From contig JBFWUB010000009.1 of assembly GCA_050247515.1 (NCBI GenBank), positions 1-64,000 of the forward strand: a DNA stretch of 64,000 nt. Reading direction: 5' to 3'. Shown piece after piece: positions 8,511 to 16,768 of this stretch. The notes beneath the pieces are model-generated. The model was not told the DNA's origin. It made no database searches and worked only from the letters and a program-made list of their open reading frames with translations. The translations under genes and the position numbers were made by a program. This stretch comes from RAM1 sp050247515. GTDB lineage: Bacteria; Pseudomonadota; Gammaproteobacteria; Burkholderiales; Burkholderiaceae_C. The first letter of the stretch is position 1. Each line of letters starts with the position of its first letter.

Positions 8511-9271
8511 TCGAACTGACCCACGAAGACGAATTCGCTGTCCTCACGCTGCGGCGGCCGGCGTCCCTCAATGCGCTCAGCTTCGAGTTGATAGACGAGA
8601 TTGGCAAGTACATCGACGCTGCCGGCGCCTCGCGCGCTCGCGCATTGATCATCACGGGAGAGGGCGAGAAGGCATTCTGCGCGGGTGCCGACATCAAGGA
8701 ATTGCAGAACCGCAGCCTGGTTGCGCAGCGCGAAGGCGCCGAATTCGGGCAGGCCGTCTTCGCAAAGCTGGATCGGCTGTCCATCCCTTCGATCGCGCTG
8801 GCCAATGGCTACGCGTTCGGCGGGGGCTGCGAGCTCGCGCTTGCGTGCACGCTGCGGCTTGCGCTGCCCAACGCGAAGTTCGGGTTGCCCGAAGTCAAGC
8901 TGGGGCTGATCCCCGGATATGGCGGCACGCAGCGACTCCCCCGGCTGGTCGGCGTCGGACGCGCGCTCGAAATGGTTATGACCGGACGCACGGTGGGCGC
9001 CGAGGAAGCGCTGGCAATGGGGTTGGTGAACCGGATCGTCCAGGCGCCCGGCCTGGACGCAGCGAAGGCGTATGCGCGCGAGTTTACAGGCTACGGCCTG
9101 CGCGCGCTGCAGCTCGCGCGCGAGGCGGTCCAGCGCGCACTGGATGTGCCGCTGCACGAGGGCCTGCGCGCCGAGGCGGATTTGTCGACGCTTGCCTACC
9201 GCACCCGCGACGCGGAGGAAGGCATGCAGGCCTTCGTGGAAAAAAGAAAGCCGGAGTTCCGCGATGAGTGA
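8507..9271 (+). CDS. Enoyl-CoA hydratase (BadK-like)
   Basis: A 254-residue crotonase with both catalytic Glu positions of true hydratases: one in GGGCELALACT and one in FGLPEVKLGLIPGYGG. It should add water across a 2,3-double bond of a CoA ester. Within a bad/ali-type cluster the expected substrate is a cycloalkene-carboxyl-CoA, giving the 2-hydroxy compound for the next enzyme. The ATG at 8507 is chosen because it overlaps the ligase stop (ATGA); longer upstream frames run into the ligase gene. The end overlaps the following dehydrogenase start by eight bases. Confidence 0.9.
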   Translation: MIELTHEDEFAVLTLRRPASLNALSFELIDEIGKYIDAAGASRARALIITGEGEKAFCAGADIKELQNRSLVAQREGAEFGQAVFAKLDRLSIPSIALANGYAFGGGCELALACTLRLALPNAKFGLPEVKLGLIPGYGGTQRLPRLVGVGRALEMVMTGRTVGAEEALAMGLVNRIVQAPGLDAAKAYAREFTGYGLRALQLAREAVQRALDVPLHEGLRAEADLSTLAYRTRDAEEGMQAFVEKRKPEFRDE

Positions 9272-10031
9272 ACCAACAACACCTGCCGGCCGCGAGTGCA
9301 TCGTGGTGACCGGCGCGAGCCGCGGCATCGGCGCTGCCATTGCGCTGGCGCTGGCCCGGCAGGGGCTGCACGTGGCGTGCCTGTCGCGCTCGGGCGCCAA
9401 GCCGGCGTGCGCCGGCATCCCTGCAGACGTCGCGACGCGATGGCTTCCCTTGAAGTCGGACGTGACCCAGCCCAAGGCGCTCGCGGCGGCTTTCGATGCG
9501 TTGAAGGCCGACGGCTGGCGCATCAAGGGGCTGGTGAACAACGCCGGGGTGCATATCGACGGCGCCTCCGCGGAGTTTCCGCTCGAACAGTGGCACGAAG
9601 TGATGGACACCAACGCCACGTCGGTGGTTGCGGCATGCCAGAGCGCTTATCCGCACCTGGTGGCGGCGGGCGGTGGTTTGATCATCAACATCGGCTCCTT
9701 TTTCGACAAGCTTGGCGTCAAGCGCAACCTTGCCTATTGCGCCAGCAAGGCGGCGGTCGGCGCGATCACGCGCGTGCTCGCCGTCGAATGGGCGAGCAAG
9801 GGCATCCGCGTCATCGACGTCGCCCCCGGCTACATCGTGACTGATCTCAACGCCGATGCCATGGCGCCGGGCGGTCCCTTGCGCGCCTACCTCGACAAGC
9901 GCATTCCCGGCAAAGAGCCGGGAACCGCCGCCGACGTGGGCGCACTGGTGGCCTCCCTCTTCGGGCCCGCCGGAGCTTTCTTGAGCGGCGAGACGATCTA
10001 CATCGACGGCGGTCAAGGCATCGCGCACTGA
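9264..10031 (+). CDS. Short-chain dehydrogenase (BadH-like)
   Basis: A 255-residue classical SDR. The nucleotide-binding motif is TGASRGIG (16-23), followed by NNAG and the catalytic Tyr158/Lys162 in YCASK, with a Ser in NIGS. It should oxidise a secondary alcohol on a CoA ester with NAD(P). Placed between a hydratase and an acyl-CoA dehydrogenase, and with a BadI-like hydrolase in the operon, it fits 2-hydroxycycloalkane-carboxyl-CoA dehydrogenase (BadH role). The start overlaps the hydratase stop, and the stop shares one base with the next ATG. Confidence 0.88.
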   Translation: MSEPTTPAGRECIVVTGASRGIGAAIALALARQGLHVACLSRSGAKPACAGIPADVATRWLPLKSDVTQPKALAAAFDALKADGWRIKGLVNNAGVHIDGASAEFPLEQWHEVMDTNATSVVAACQSAYPHLVAAGGGLIINIGSFFDKLGVKRNLAYCASKAAVGAITRVLAVEWASKGIRVIDVAPGYIVTDLNADAMAPGGPLRAYLDKRIPGKEPGTAADVGALVASLFGPAGAFLSGETIYIDGGQGIAH

Positions 10032-11209
10032 TGGGCCATCCAATGAATATTCTCGAAACACTCGACTCGCGCATCACCCTCAACGACGAGGAACGCATGC
10101 TGCTGGACAGCGTGCGCCAGATGGCGCGCGAACGGATCGCGCCCCGGGCGGAACACTTCGATCGCACGGCCGAATTCCCCTGGGAGAACGTGAAGGCCAT
10201 CAATGAGCTGGGCCTCAACTCGATGTTCGTGCCGGAAGCCTACGGCGGCGCGCCGATGTCCTACACCGCCTATCTCGCCTGTGCGAAGGAGATCAGCCAG
10301 GCCTGCGCCGCCACCGGCATCATCTGGGCCACCAACTACCACGGGATGAAGCCCCTGATCGACTGGGGCACCGAGGAGCAGAAGCAGCGCCTGCTGCCGC
10401 GCATCGCCGAAGGCGGCCTCGGCGCGCTCGCGATCACCGAACCCGGCGCGGGCTCCGATGCGACAGGCATGCGCACATCGTTCCGCGAGGAGGGCGACGA
10501 GATCGTCATCAACGGGGGCAAGACCTTCATCACCAACGGCGATGTGGCCAACCTCTATCTCCTGTTCGGAAAGTGGGAAGGCATCGCGGGCGCGAAGGAA
10601 AGCATTTCTGTCCTGATCCTGGAGAAGGGCACACCTGGCCTGTCGGTGGTGCGCCTGGAAGACAAGATGGGAACGCGCGCGTCGAGCACCGCGACGCTCG
10701 CCTTCGACAACTGCCGCGTGCCGCGCGCCAACCTGCTGGGCAACCCCGGAGACGGCCTCAAGATACTGTTCGCGTCGCTGAACAAGTCGCGCCCAAGCGT
10801 CGCGGCTCATGCGCTCGGAATCGCGCGCGGCGCGTTCGAGGATTCGGTCGCCTACATCAATGAACGCAAGCAATCGGGACGCAAGATCCTGGAATTCCAG
10901 GGCATTCAGTTCATGGTGGCCGACCTGGCCTCGGAGCTCGCGCTGGTGGAGAGCTGGCTGTGGCAAGTCGCCGGCTGGGTTGACGCCGGCGCCAAGGATT
11001 TCGGCATTGAGGCGTCACTGCTGAAGTTGCGCGCCACTGACTTGGCGATGCGCGTCACGACGGATGCCGTGCAACTGCTCGGCGGCTATGGCTATTGCAA
11101 AGACTTTCGCGTGGAGCGCCTCATGCGCGACGCGAAGATCACACAGATCTGGGAAGGGACCAATCAGGTCCATCGCCAGCTCATCGGGCGCAGCTTCCTG
11201 CGGCGCTGA
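10031..11209 (+). CDS. Acyl-CoA dehydrogenase
   Basis: A 392-residue FAD enzyme with the family signatures ITEPGAGSDA (first half) and LMRDAKITQIWEGTNQVHR (C terminus). Glu375 in the latter is at the position of the catalytic base of medium-chain-type enzymes. It should introduce the alpha,beta double bond into an acyl-CoA and pass electrons to the EtfA/EtfB pair encoded 1.5 kb downstream. In the bad/ali comparison it takes the AliB/BadJ place. The ATG overlaps the previous stop (TGATG); a second ATG four codons on is also possible. Confidence 0.92.
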   Translation: MGHPMNILETLDSRITLNDEERMLLDSVRQMARERIAPRAEHFDRTAEFPWENVKAINELGLNSMFVPEAYGGAPMSYTAYLACAKEISQACAATGIIWATNYHGMKPLIDWGTEEQKQRLLPRIAEGGLGALAITEPGAGSDATGMRTSFREEGDEIVINGGKTFITNGDVANLYLLFGKWEGIAGAKESISVLILEKGTPGLSVVRLEDKMGTRASSTATLAFDNCRVPRANLLGNPGDGLKILFASLNKSRPSVAAHALGIARGAFEDSVAYINERKQSGRKILEFQGIQFMVADLASELALVESWLWQVAGWVDAGAKDFGIEASLLKLRATDLAMRVTTDAVQLLGGYGYCKDFRVERLMRDAKITQIWEGTNQVHRQLIGRSFLRR

Positions 11210-11228
11210 ACAGGCTAGAAGGAGAAAC

Positions 11229-12104
11229 ATGAAAGAGATCAAGACCATCGGCGTGGCGGGCGCAGGCACCATGGGTGCCGGCATCGCCATCGTCTGCGCG
11301 CGCACGGGCTTTCGCACGCGCGTGTTCGACTTGCGGCAAGACGCGCTGGACAGCGCACGCTCCCAGACGGAAGGGTTCCTGCGCAAGAGCGTGGAGCGCG
11401 GCAAACTAGCCGCCGAAAAGCTGCCCGAGATCATGGGGCAGTGGCACGGCACGACGCGTCTGGAAGACTTCGCCGACTGCGACCTCGTGATCGAAGCGGT
11501 GTTTGAGAGCCTGCCGGTCAAGCATGACCTGTTCGGAAAGCTGAACGGAATCTGCGGGCCGGAGACCATTTTCGCCAGCAATACGTCCACGATCAGCATC
11601 ACTGAAATTGCTGGTGGATCGGGCCGCCCGGACCGCTTTGTGGGCATGCACTTCTGCCTCCCGGCGCAGCTGATGAAGCTGGTCGAGATGTCGCCCGGCC
11701 TGGTCACGAGCGAAGACACCTTCTCCCGCGCCTGGGCCGTGTGCGAAGCGATCGGCCAGAAGCCGGTGCGCACCCAGGACACCCCGGGGTTCGTGCTGAA
11801 CTATTTCCTCGTCCCGTTCAACAACGATGCCATCCGACTGGTGGAGCAGGGGGTCGCGGAGCCGGCCGATATCGACCTGGCGATCAAGACGGCGATGGGC
11901 TATGCCATGGGCCCGATGGAACTGCTCGACCTGGTCGGCATGGACACCCAGAAGCTGCTGTGCGAGGCGATGCACGGTATCACGAACGAGCCGCGGGCAG
12001 CGTGTCCGCCGCTGGTCAAGCGAATGATCGCCGCCGGCTGGCTCGGAAGGAAGACCGGACGGGGCTTCCACAAGTACACGGACAGCAAGATGTATGGAGC
12101 CTGA
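11229..12104 (+). CDS. 3-Hydroxyacyl-CoA dehydrogenase, complete
   Basis: A 291-residue NAD enzyme of the 3-hydroxybutyryl-CoA dehydrogenase type, behind a clear GGAGA ribosome site. The Rossmann motif is GVAGAGTMGAG (about 8-18), the catalytic His lies in VGMHFCLPAQ, and the C-terminal dimer domain holds AMGYAMGPMELLDLVG and the ending GWLGRKTGRGFHKY. It should oxidise a 3-hydroxyacyl-CoA to the 3-oxo form after the ring has been opened. It is immediately followed by a related but incomplete paralogue. Confidence 0.93.
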   Translation: MKEIKTIGVAGAGTMGAGIAIVCARTGFRTRVFDLRQDALDSARSQTEGFLRKSVERGKLAAEKLPEIMGQWHGTTRLEDFADCDLVIEAVFESLPVKHDLFGKLNGICGPETIFASNTSTISITEIAGGSGRPDRFVGMHFCLPAQLMKLVEMSPGLVTSEDTFSRAWAVCEAIGQKPVRTQDTPGFVLNYFLVPFNNDAIRLVEQGVAEPADIDLAIKTAMGYAMGPMELLDLVGMDTQKLLCEAMHGITNEPRAACPPLVKRMIAAGWLGRKTGRGFHKYTDSKMYGA

Positions 12105-12108
12105 TGCC

Positions 12109-12762
12109 ATGAGCACTTATCGAATCATTCAAGCCGGCGACAGTCGCTCGTTCCCGGCGGCGCACGCCTTCAGCGAGAAAGCGGATGCCAACGGCGCATC
12201 GCGCGTCTTCGTCGGCAGGGACGCCGCAGCAGCCTTTCGCGCGGCCGGCGAGCTCGGGGCATGCCCCTTTGTCGCCATTGAACTGGGCCAAGAGTGCCTG
12301 GGCGTCCATACCGGAGAGCAGAAAGGACACGAAGGATCGAACGTGGTCGGTTTCGCGCGCTTCCGGCTCGGCAGCGCGGACCCGAGCCCGCTGGTGGAAC
12401 TGGTGCGCCAGCCGAACACGCGCGACCCCGCGATCGCTGCGGCGCGCGCGGCTTTCGAAGCGGCCGGGCTGAAAGTCGCGGTGTGCGGAGATTTCCCGGG
12501 CCGCATCGTTGACCGGCTGATCCGCCCCTACCTGAACGCCGCGCTGCGCCGCCTCGACGAGAAGCTCGCCAGTGCGGAAGACATGGACAAGACACTGTGC
12601 CTGGGCCTGGGGTATCCGGAAGGGCCGAATTCGCTGCTCGAACGCACCGGTCTTGCGGAACACCATGACGTCACGCTCGCGCTCTACCGGTCGCTGGGCC
12701 AGGAAGCGTATGCGCCTGCGCGACGCGCGCAAGTTGCGAAGGCAAGGGAGGCCACGGCATGA
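12109..12762 (+). CDS. Half 3-hydroxyacyl-CoA dehydrogenase lacking the NAD motif
   Basis: A 217-residue protein whose second half is a normal 3-hydroxyacyl-CoA dehydrogenase C-terminal domain: PLVELVRQPNTRDPA, DFPGRIVDRLIRPYLNAAL, and GLGYPEGPNSLLERTGLA with the HHDV ending. The first 90 residues are short and contain no GxGxxG fingerprint, so NAD binding as in the full-length enzyme is unlikely. It may be an accessory subunit of the preceding dehydrogenase, a repurposed CoA-binding protein, or a decaying duplicate. The frame is intact and overlaps etfB by four bases, which argues against simple decay. The ATG at 12109 is preferred over an ATG at 12094 that lies inside the upstream gene. Confidence 0.75.
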   Translation: MSTYRIIQAGDSRSFPAAHAFSEKADANGASRVFVGRDAAAAFRAAGELGACPFVAIELGQECLGVHTGEQKGHEGSNVVGFARFRLGSADPSPLVELVRQPNTRDPAIAAARAAFEAAGLKVAVCGDFPGRIVDRLIRPYLNAALRRLDEKLASAEDMDKTLCLGLGYPEGPNSLLERTGLAEHHDVTLALYRSLGQEAYAPARRAQVAKAREATA

Positions 12763-13508
12763 AGATTCTCGTCGCAGTCAAGCGGGTGGTGGACTACAAC
12801 GTCAAGGTCCGGGTCAAATCGGACAATACGGGTGTCGAAATCGCCAACGTGAAAATGAGCATGAACCCCTTCGACGAAATTGCGGTCGAAGAGGCAGTGC
12901 GGCTGAAGGAGAAGGGCGTGGCGACGGAAGTGATCGTCGTGTCTTGCGGCGTGACGCAGTGCCAGGAAACGCTGCGCACCGCGATCGCCATCGGCGCCGA
13001 CCGCGGCATCCTTGTGCACACGGACGAAGAGCTGCAGCCGCTCGCTGTTGCCAAGCTGCTCAAGGCGCTGGTCGACAAGGAGCAGCCCGGCCTTGTGATC
13101 CTGGGCAAGCAGGCCATCGATGACGACGCCAGCCAGACCGGCCAGATGCTGGCGGCCCTGGCCGGCCTGCCGCAGGCTACGTTCGCCTCGAAGGTCGAAG
13201 TGGCAGACGGCAGAGCGAACATCACGCGCGAAGTCGATGGCGGGCTGGAGACAATTTCCATCTCGATTCCGGCTGTCATCACCGCCGACCTGCGTCTGAA
13301 CGAGCCGCGCTACGTGACGCTGCCCAACATCATGAAGGCGAAGAAGAAGCAGATGGACATCGTCAAGCCCGAGGACCTGGGCGTCGACGTCAAGCCGCGC
13401 CTGAAGACCTTGAAGGTCGTCGAGCCCCCCAAGCGCAGTGCCGGCATCAAGGTGCCGGACGTCGCGACTCTTGTGCAGAAACTGAAGAATGAAGCGAAGG
13501 TGATCTGA
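12759..13508 (+). CDS. etfB: Electron transfer flavoprotein beta subunit
   Basis: A 249-residue protein of normal EtfB length. Typical features are the start MKILVAVKRVVDYNVKVRV, the SMNPFDEIAVEEAVRLKE segment, and LGKQAIDDDASQTGQM, which binds AMP in EtfB. With EtfA it forms a soluble heterodimer that carries electrons from acyl-CoA dehydrogenases to the respiratory chain. A dedicated copy here fits the dehydrogenase at 10031. It overlaps the previous gene (ATGA) and shares one base with etfA. Confidence 0.96.
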   Translation: MKILVAVKRVVDYNVKVRVKSDNTGVEIANVKMSMNPFDEIAVEEAVRLKEKGVATEVIVVSCGVTQCQETLRTAIAIGADRGILVHTDEELQPLAVAKLLKALVDKEQPGLVILGKQAIDDDASQTGQMLAALAGLPQATFASKVEVADGRANITREVDGGLETISISIPAVITADLRLNEPRYVTLPNIMKAKKKQMDIVKPEDLGVDVKPRLKTLKVVEPPKRSAGIKVPDVATLVQKLKNEAKVI

Positions 13509-14440
13509 TGGCCGTACTTGTCATTGCCGAACACGATAACGCCACCCTGAGGGGCGCGACACTCCATGCCGTCACCGCGGCAACGCAGTGCAACGCGGAA
13601 GTCCACGTGCTCGTCGCAGGAAGCGGCGCATCCGAAGCCGCCGACGCGGCCGCGCGGATCACCGGGGTGGGCAAAGTGTTGAAGGCTGAAGCCACGCACT
13701 TCGAACACGGCCTCGCGGAGAGCATTGCGGCACAGGTTGTCGCGCTGGCGAGGGACTATACGCATATCGTCTTCGCTGCCACCGCCTCAGGCAAGAACGT
13801 CGCCCCGCGCGTGGCGGCCCAACTCGACGTTGCGCCGGTCTCTGAGGTAATCGCCATTGTCACGCCGGACACTTTCGAGCGTCCGATCTATGCGGGCAAT
13901 GCTGTTGCGACGGTGCTGTGCGAGGAGCCGGTCAAGGTGCTGACGGTCCGAGCGACAGCGTTCGACGCGGCATCAGCGACAGGCGGAACTGCGACGGTGC
14001 AGGACGTGCCCGCCGTTGCGGACAGCGGCCAGAGCCGATTTGTCAGCCAGGAGATCGCGAAGTCGGACCGCCCGGAACTGACGGCGGCCAAGATCGTTGT
14101 GGCCGGCGGACGGGCCATGGGGTCGAGCGAAAAGTTCGACGAGTTCCTCACCCCTCTGGCGGACAAGCTGGGTGCTGCCATCGGCGCCAGCCGCGCGGCT
14201 GTGGATGCGGGCTACGCGGCCAACGATCTCCAGGTAGGACAGACCGGCAAGATCGTCGCGCCGCAGCTGTACATCGCGTGCGGCATCAGCGGCGCCATCC
14301 AGCACCTTGCCGGCATGAAGGATTCCAAGGTGATCGTTGCGATCAACAAGGATGCGGAAGCGCCGATTTTCTCGGTGGCCGACTATGGCCTGGAAGCGGA
14401 CCTGTTCGCCGCCGTGCCTGAACTTGTCGGGGCACTCTAG
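13508..14440 (+). CDS. etfA: Electron transfer flavoprotein alpha subunit
   Basis: A 310-residue EtfA. The FAD-binding half is clear: VVAGGRAMGSSEKF, then GASRAAVDAGYA, GQTGKIVAPQLYIACGISG and the ending KDAEAPIFSVADYG. It pairs with EtfB to take electrons from acyl-CoA dehydrogenation. The ATG overlaps the etfB stop by one base. The gap behind it, 14441-14671, holds only a short ORF of doubtful reality and a C/G-rich hairpin near 14497-14522, which may mark a transcript boundary before the next group. Confidence 0.96.
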   Translation: MAVLVIAEHDNATLRGATLHAVTAATQCNAEVHVLVAGSGASEAADAAARITGVGKVLKAEATHFEHGLAESIAAQVVALARDYTHIVFAATASGKNVAPRVAAQLDVAPVSEVIAIVTPDTFERPIYAGNAVATVLCEEPVKVLTVRATAFDAASATGGTATVQDVPAVADSGQSRFVSQEIAKSDRPELTAAKIVVAGGRAMGSSEKFDEFLTPLADKLGAAIGASRAAVDAGYAANDLQVGQTGKIVAPQLYIACGISGAIQHLAGMKDSKVIVAINKDAEAPIFSVADYGLEADLFAAVPELVGAL

Positions 14441-14671
14441 CCATGGCCCTGCTGCGCGAATGCCTGGAGATGGTCCGCGCCGCGCATGGCGTGTCGGGGC
14501 CCCCGCCCTTGGTAAGGGGGGCAACCGGCGCCTGCGTGGAAGCCGACCACACTCTGAAACTGGCGCGACTCGCGACCAGCCTTCACCTGGACAAGAGGGC
14601 GCGACGCACGGCGAACATTCGCCTACCGTTGCACCACCGATTCAAATCCACTGACTGAACAGGACCCCTTC

Positions 14672-15091
14672 ATGGAACCCGTGCTTCCCTCCCCGGTCGC
14701 CAATGGCGACTCACAGCCATACTGGGCCGCGGCTCGCGAGCGGCGCCTTGTCATCCGCAAGTGCAAGGCCTGCAGCGAACTGCACTTCATGCCGCGACAC
14801 CTCTGTCCCACTTGCTGGTCGGACCAGCTCGAGTGGGTGGATGCAAGCGGCACGGGCACCGTGCACAGCTTCACGATCATCCGTCGCGCTCCGCTTGCGG
14901 CATTCGGTTCGCGCGCGCCCTATGTGGTCGCGCTCATCGACCTGGATGAAGGCCCGCGCATGGTGACCAACGTACTGGGTGAAGATGCGCTCGAGGTGAA
15001 GATCGGTGACCGCGTGAAGGTGACATTCGAGGAACGCGAAGGCGGGGCGATGGTCCCGCAGTTCACGCGCGTCACCAAGGAGGCAGCATGA
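14672..15091 (+). CDS. DUF35 / OB-fold protein with rubredoxin-like Zn ribbon
   Basis: A 139-residue protein with an N-terminal helix (QPYWAAARERRLVIRKC), a four-Cys zinc ribbon (KCKAC... HLCPTC) and a C-terminal OB fold (GTGTVHSFTIIRRAP...). DUF35 proteins bind CoA esters and partner thiolase-fold enzymes. In bacterial steroid side-chain breakdown a DUF35 domain activates the retro-aldolase Ltp2. The thiolase-like gene overlapping its stop codon is therefore the natural partner. Confidence 0.88.
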   Translation: MEPVLPSPVANGDSQPYWAAARERRLVIRKCKACSELHFMPRHLCPTCWSDQLEWVDASGTGTVHSFTIIRRAPLAAFGSRAPYVVALIDLDEGPRMVTNVLGEDALEVKIGDRVKVTFEEREGGAMVPQFTRVTKEAA

Positions 15092-16263
15092 AAAAGCCCA
15101 CTTCCCTCAAGAACAAGATCGCCATCGTCGGCGTGGGTGAGTCCGACATCGGGCGCGTGCCGCATATGTCCGGACTGGGCCTGAACGCACAGGCGGCCAA
15201 GCGTGCGCTGGACGATTCGGGCCTCAAGGTCTCGGACATCGACGGCGTGCTCACGGCTTACTCTTTCACCGAGCCTTACTTCATGCTTGGTTCGGTGATG
15301 TGCGAATACCTCGGCGTGAAGCCGCGCTTCAACGCCTCGGTGGTGAGCGGGGGCGCGAGCCCGGCCATCATGCTCAAGCACGCGGCCGAGGCAATTGCCT
15401 CGGGTCAGGCGGAAACGGTCCTGGTATGCGCCGGTGAAAACCGCGCGACCGGCCTGGGTCGCGACGCTGCCGTGGCTGCACTCATGGCTGTGGGCCACCC
15501 GTACTTCGAGCAGCCGTATGGCGCATCGATCCCCGGCTTCTACGCAATGATCGCGCAGCGCCACATGCACGAGTACGGAACGACGCGCGAGCAGATGGCG
15601 CAGGTGGCGGTGACGACGCGGGAGCACGCGCTGCTGCATCCCAACGCCCACATGAAAAAGCCCATCACACTAGATGAGGTGCTGCAGGCCAAGCCCATCG
15701 CCGACCCGCTGGGCATGCTGGACTGCTGCCTGATCTCCGATGCGGGCGGGGCCTTCATCGTGACCTCGGCCGAGCGCGCGCGCGACCTGAAATCCAAGCC
15801 CGTGTACCTGCAGGGCATTGGCGAATACCACACGCACGAGCACCTGATGTGCGCGCCCAGCCTCACGCAGTTCGGCGCGACGGAATCGGGACGCGTCGCC
15901 TACGAGATGGCCGGGCTCGGGCCCAAGGATATGGATTTTGCCGAGTTGTACGACTGCTTCAGCATCGTGCCGATCATCGAGGCCGAGGAACTCGGGCTGT
16001 GCGAACCCGGCGAGGGCGGCGCCCTCTGGGCGCAGGGGCACACCAAGATCGGCGGGAAGATGCCCGTCAACACGCACGGCGGCATGCTTTCGCACGCGCA
16101 TGCGGGCGCGGCGGGCGGCCTGTTTGGCATTGTGGAAGCCGTGCGCCAACTGCGAGGTGGACTGGGCGAGCGGCAGGTGCAAGGTGCCGAAGTGGCGCTC
16201 GTGCACAACGAAGGCGGCATCCTGTCGTCGCACTGCACGATGATTTTTGCCAATGACAAGTAA
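15088..16263 (+). CDS. Thiolase-fold lipid-transfer protein, possible Ltp2-type aldolase
   Basis: A 391-residue SCP2-thiolase-like protein. Fold markers are the start IAIVGVGESDIG, the central SGGASPAIMLKHAAEAI and the C-terminal NTHGGMLSHAHAGAAGG and HNEGG segments. The reactive Cys of true thiolases, expected around residue 89, is not there; the local sequence is VVSGGASP. Claisen-type thiolysis is therefore unlikely. Proteins with this feature and a DUF35 partner include Ltp2-type aldolases, which release acetyl- or propionyl-CoA plus a ketone or aldehyde from a 3-hydroxyacyl-CoA. The four-base overlap with the DUF35 gene and the MaoC hydratase downstream fit that reading, but it remains an inference. 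Confidence 0.8.
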   Translation: MKKPTSLKNKIAIVGVGESDIGRVPHMSGLGLNAQAAKRALDDSGLKVSDIDGVLTAYSFTEPYFMLGSVMCEYLGVKPRFNASVVSGGASPAIMLKHAAEAIASGQAETVLVCAGENRATGLGRDAAVAALMAVGHPYFEQPYGASIPGFYAMIAQRHMHEYGTTREQMAQVAVTTREHALLHPNAHMKKPITLDEVLQAKPIADPLGMLDCCLISDAGGAFIVTSAERARDLKSKPVYLQGIGEYHTHEHLMCAPSLTQFGATESGRVAYEMAGLGPKDMDFAELYDCFSIVPIIEAEELGLCEPGEGGALWAQGHTKIGGKMPVNTHGGMLSHAHAGAAGGLFGIVEAVRQLRGGLGERQVQGAEVALVHNEGGILSSHCTMIFANDK

Positions 16264-16276
16264 CTAGGGAAAGCCA

Positions 16277-16747
16277 ATGACCATCGACATCAAGCCGCGC
16301 GGGCGCTACTTCGAGGATTTCGAAGTGGGCCAGGAGATCGTGACGCCGGCGCGCACGATCACATCGACCGACATCGTGAATTTCGCCTGCCTGTCGGGCG
16401 ACTTCAACGAGGTGCACACCAACTTCGAGTATTGCAAGACCACGCCTTTCGGCGAACCCATCGCGCACGGCCCGCTGGTCTACGCGATCATGGGCGGCCT
16501 GCAATACGCCAGCGGCGTCAATGACGGCACGCTGATCGGCCTGCTGGGCATCGACAACTGGCGCATGCTGGGGCCGGTCAAGCACGGCGACACGATTCGC
16601 CTGGTGCAAACGGTGGTGGAGAAGAAGGAAACCAGCAAGCCCGACCGCGGCGTGATCGGCTTCCAGCGCAAGTGCGTCAAGCAGGACGGCACCGTGGTGC
16701 AGGAGATGAAGGCCACTCTGATGTACAAGCGCAGGCCCCGGCCCTGA
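16277..16747 (+). CDS. MaoC-family enoyl-CoA hydratase
   Basis: A 156-residue single hot-dog protein with the hydratase-2 motif: LSGDFNEVHTN supplies the Asp and His, followed by FGEPIAHGPL. It should hydrate a 2-enoyl-CoA to a 3-hydroxyacyl-CoA. Single-domain MaoC proteins work as dimers or with a second MaoC-like chain. Its position after a DUF35/thiolase-like pair recalls the ChsH1-ChsH2-Ltp2 complex of cholesterol side-chain removal, where hydration and retro-aldol cleavage are coupled. It starts 13 bases after the previous stop. Confidence 0.9.
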   Translation: MTIDIKPRGRYFEDFEVGQEIVTPARTITSTDIVNFACLSGDFNEVHTNFEYCKTTPFGEPIAHGPLVYAIMGGLQYASGVNDGTLIGLLGIDNWRMLGPVKHGDTIRLVQTVVEKKETSKPDRGVIGFQRKCVKQDGTVVQEMKATLMYKRRPRP

Positions 16748-16768
16748 CAGATCGAAAGACCCATTGAA

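Noticed and set aside
8440..9267. Long alternative frame over the BadK-like gene
   Set aside because: Arg/Gly-rich, without motifs, and in another frame than the clear hydratase at 8507-9271.
14443..14658. 71-codon open frame right after etfA
   Set aside because: It begins three bases after the etfA stop, but the sequence is Arg-rich, contains a C/G hairpin, and shows no family pattern; it is probably chance.
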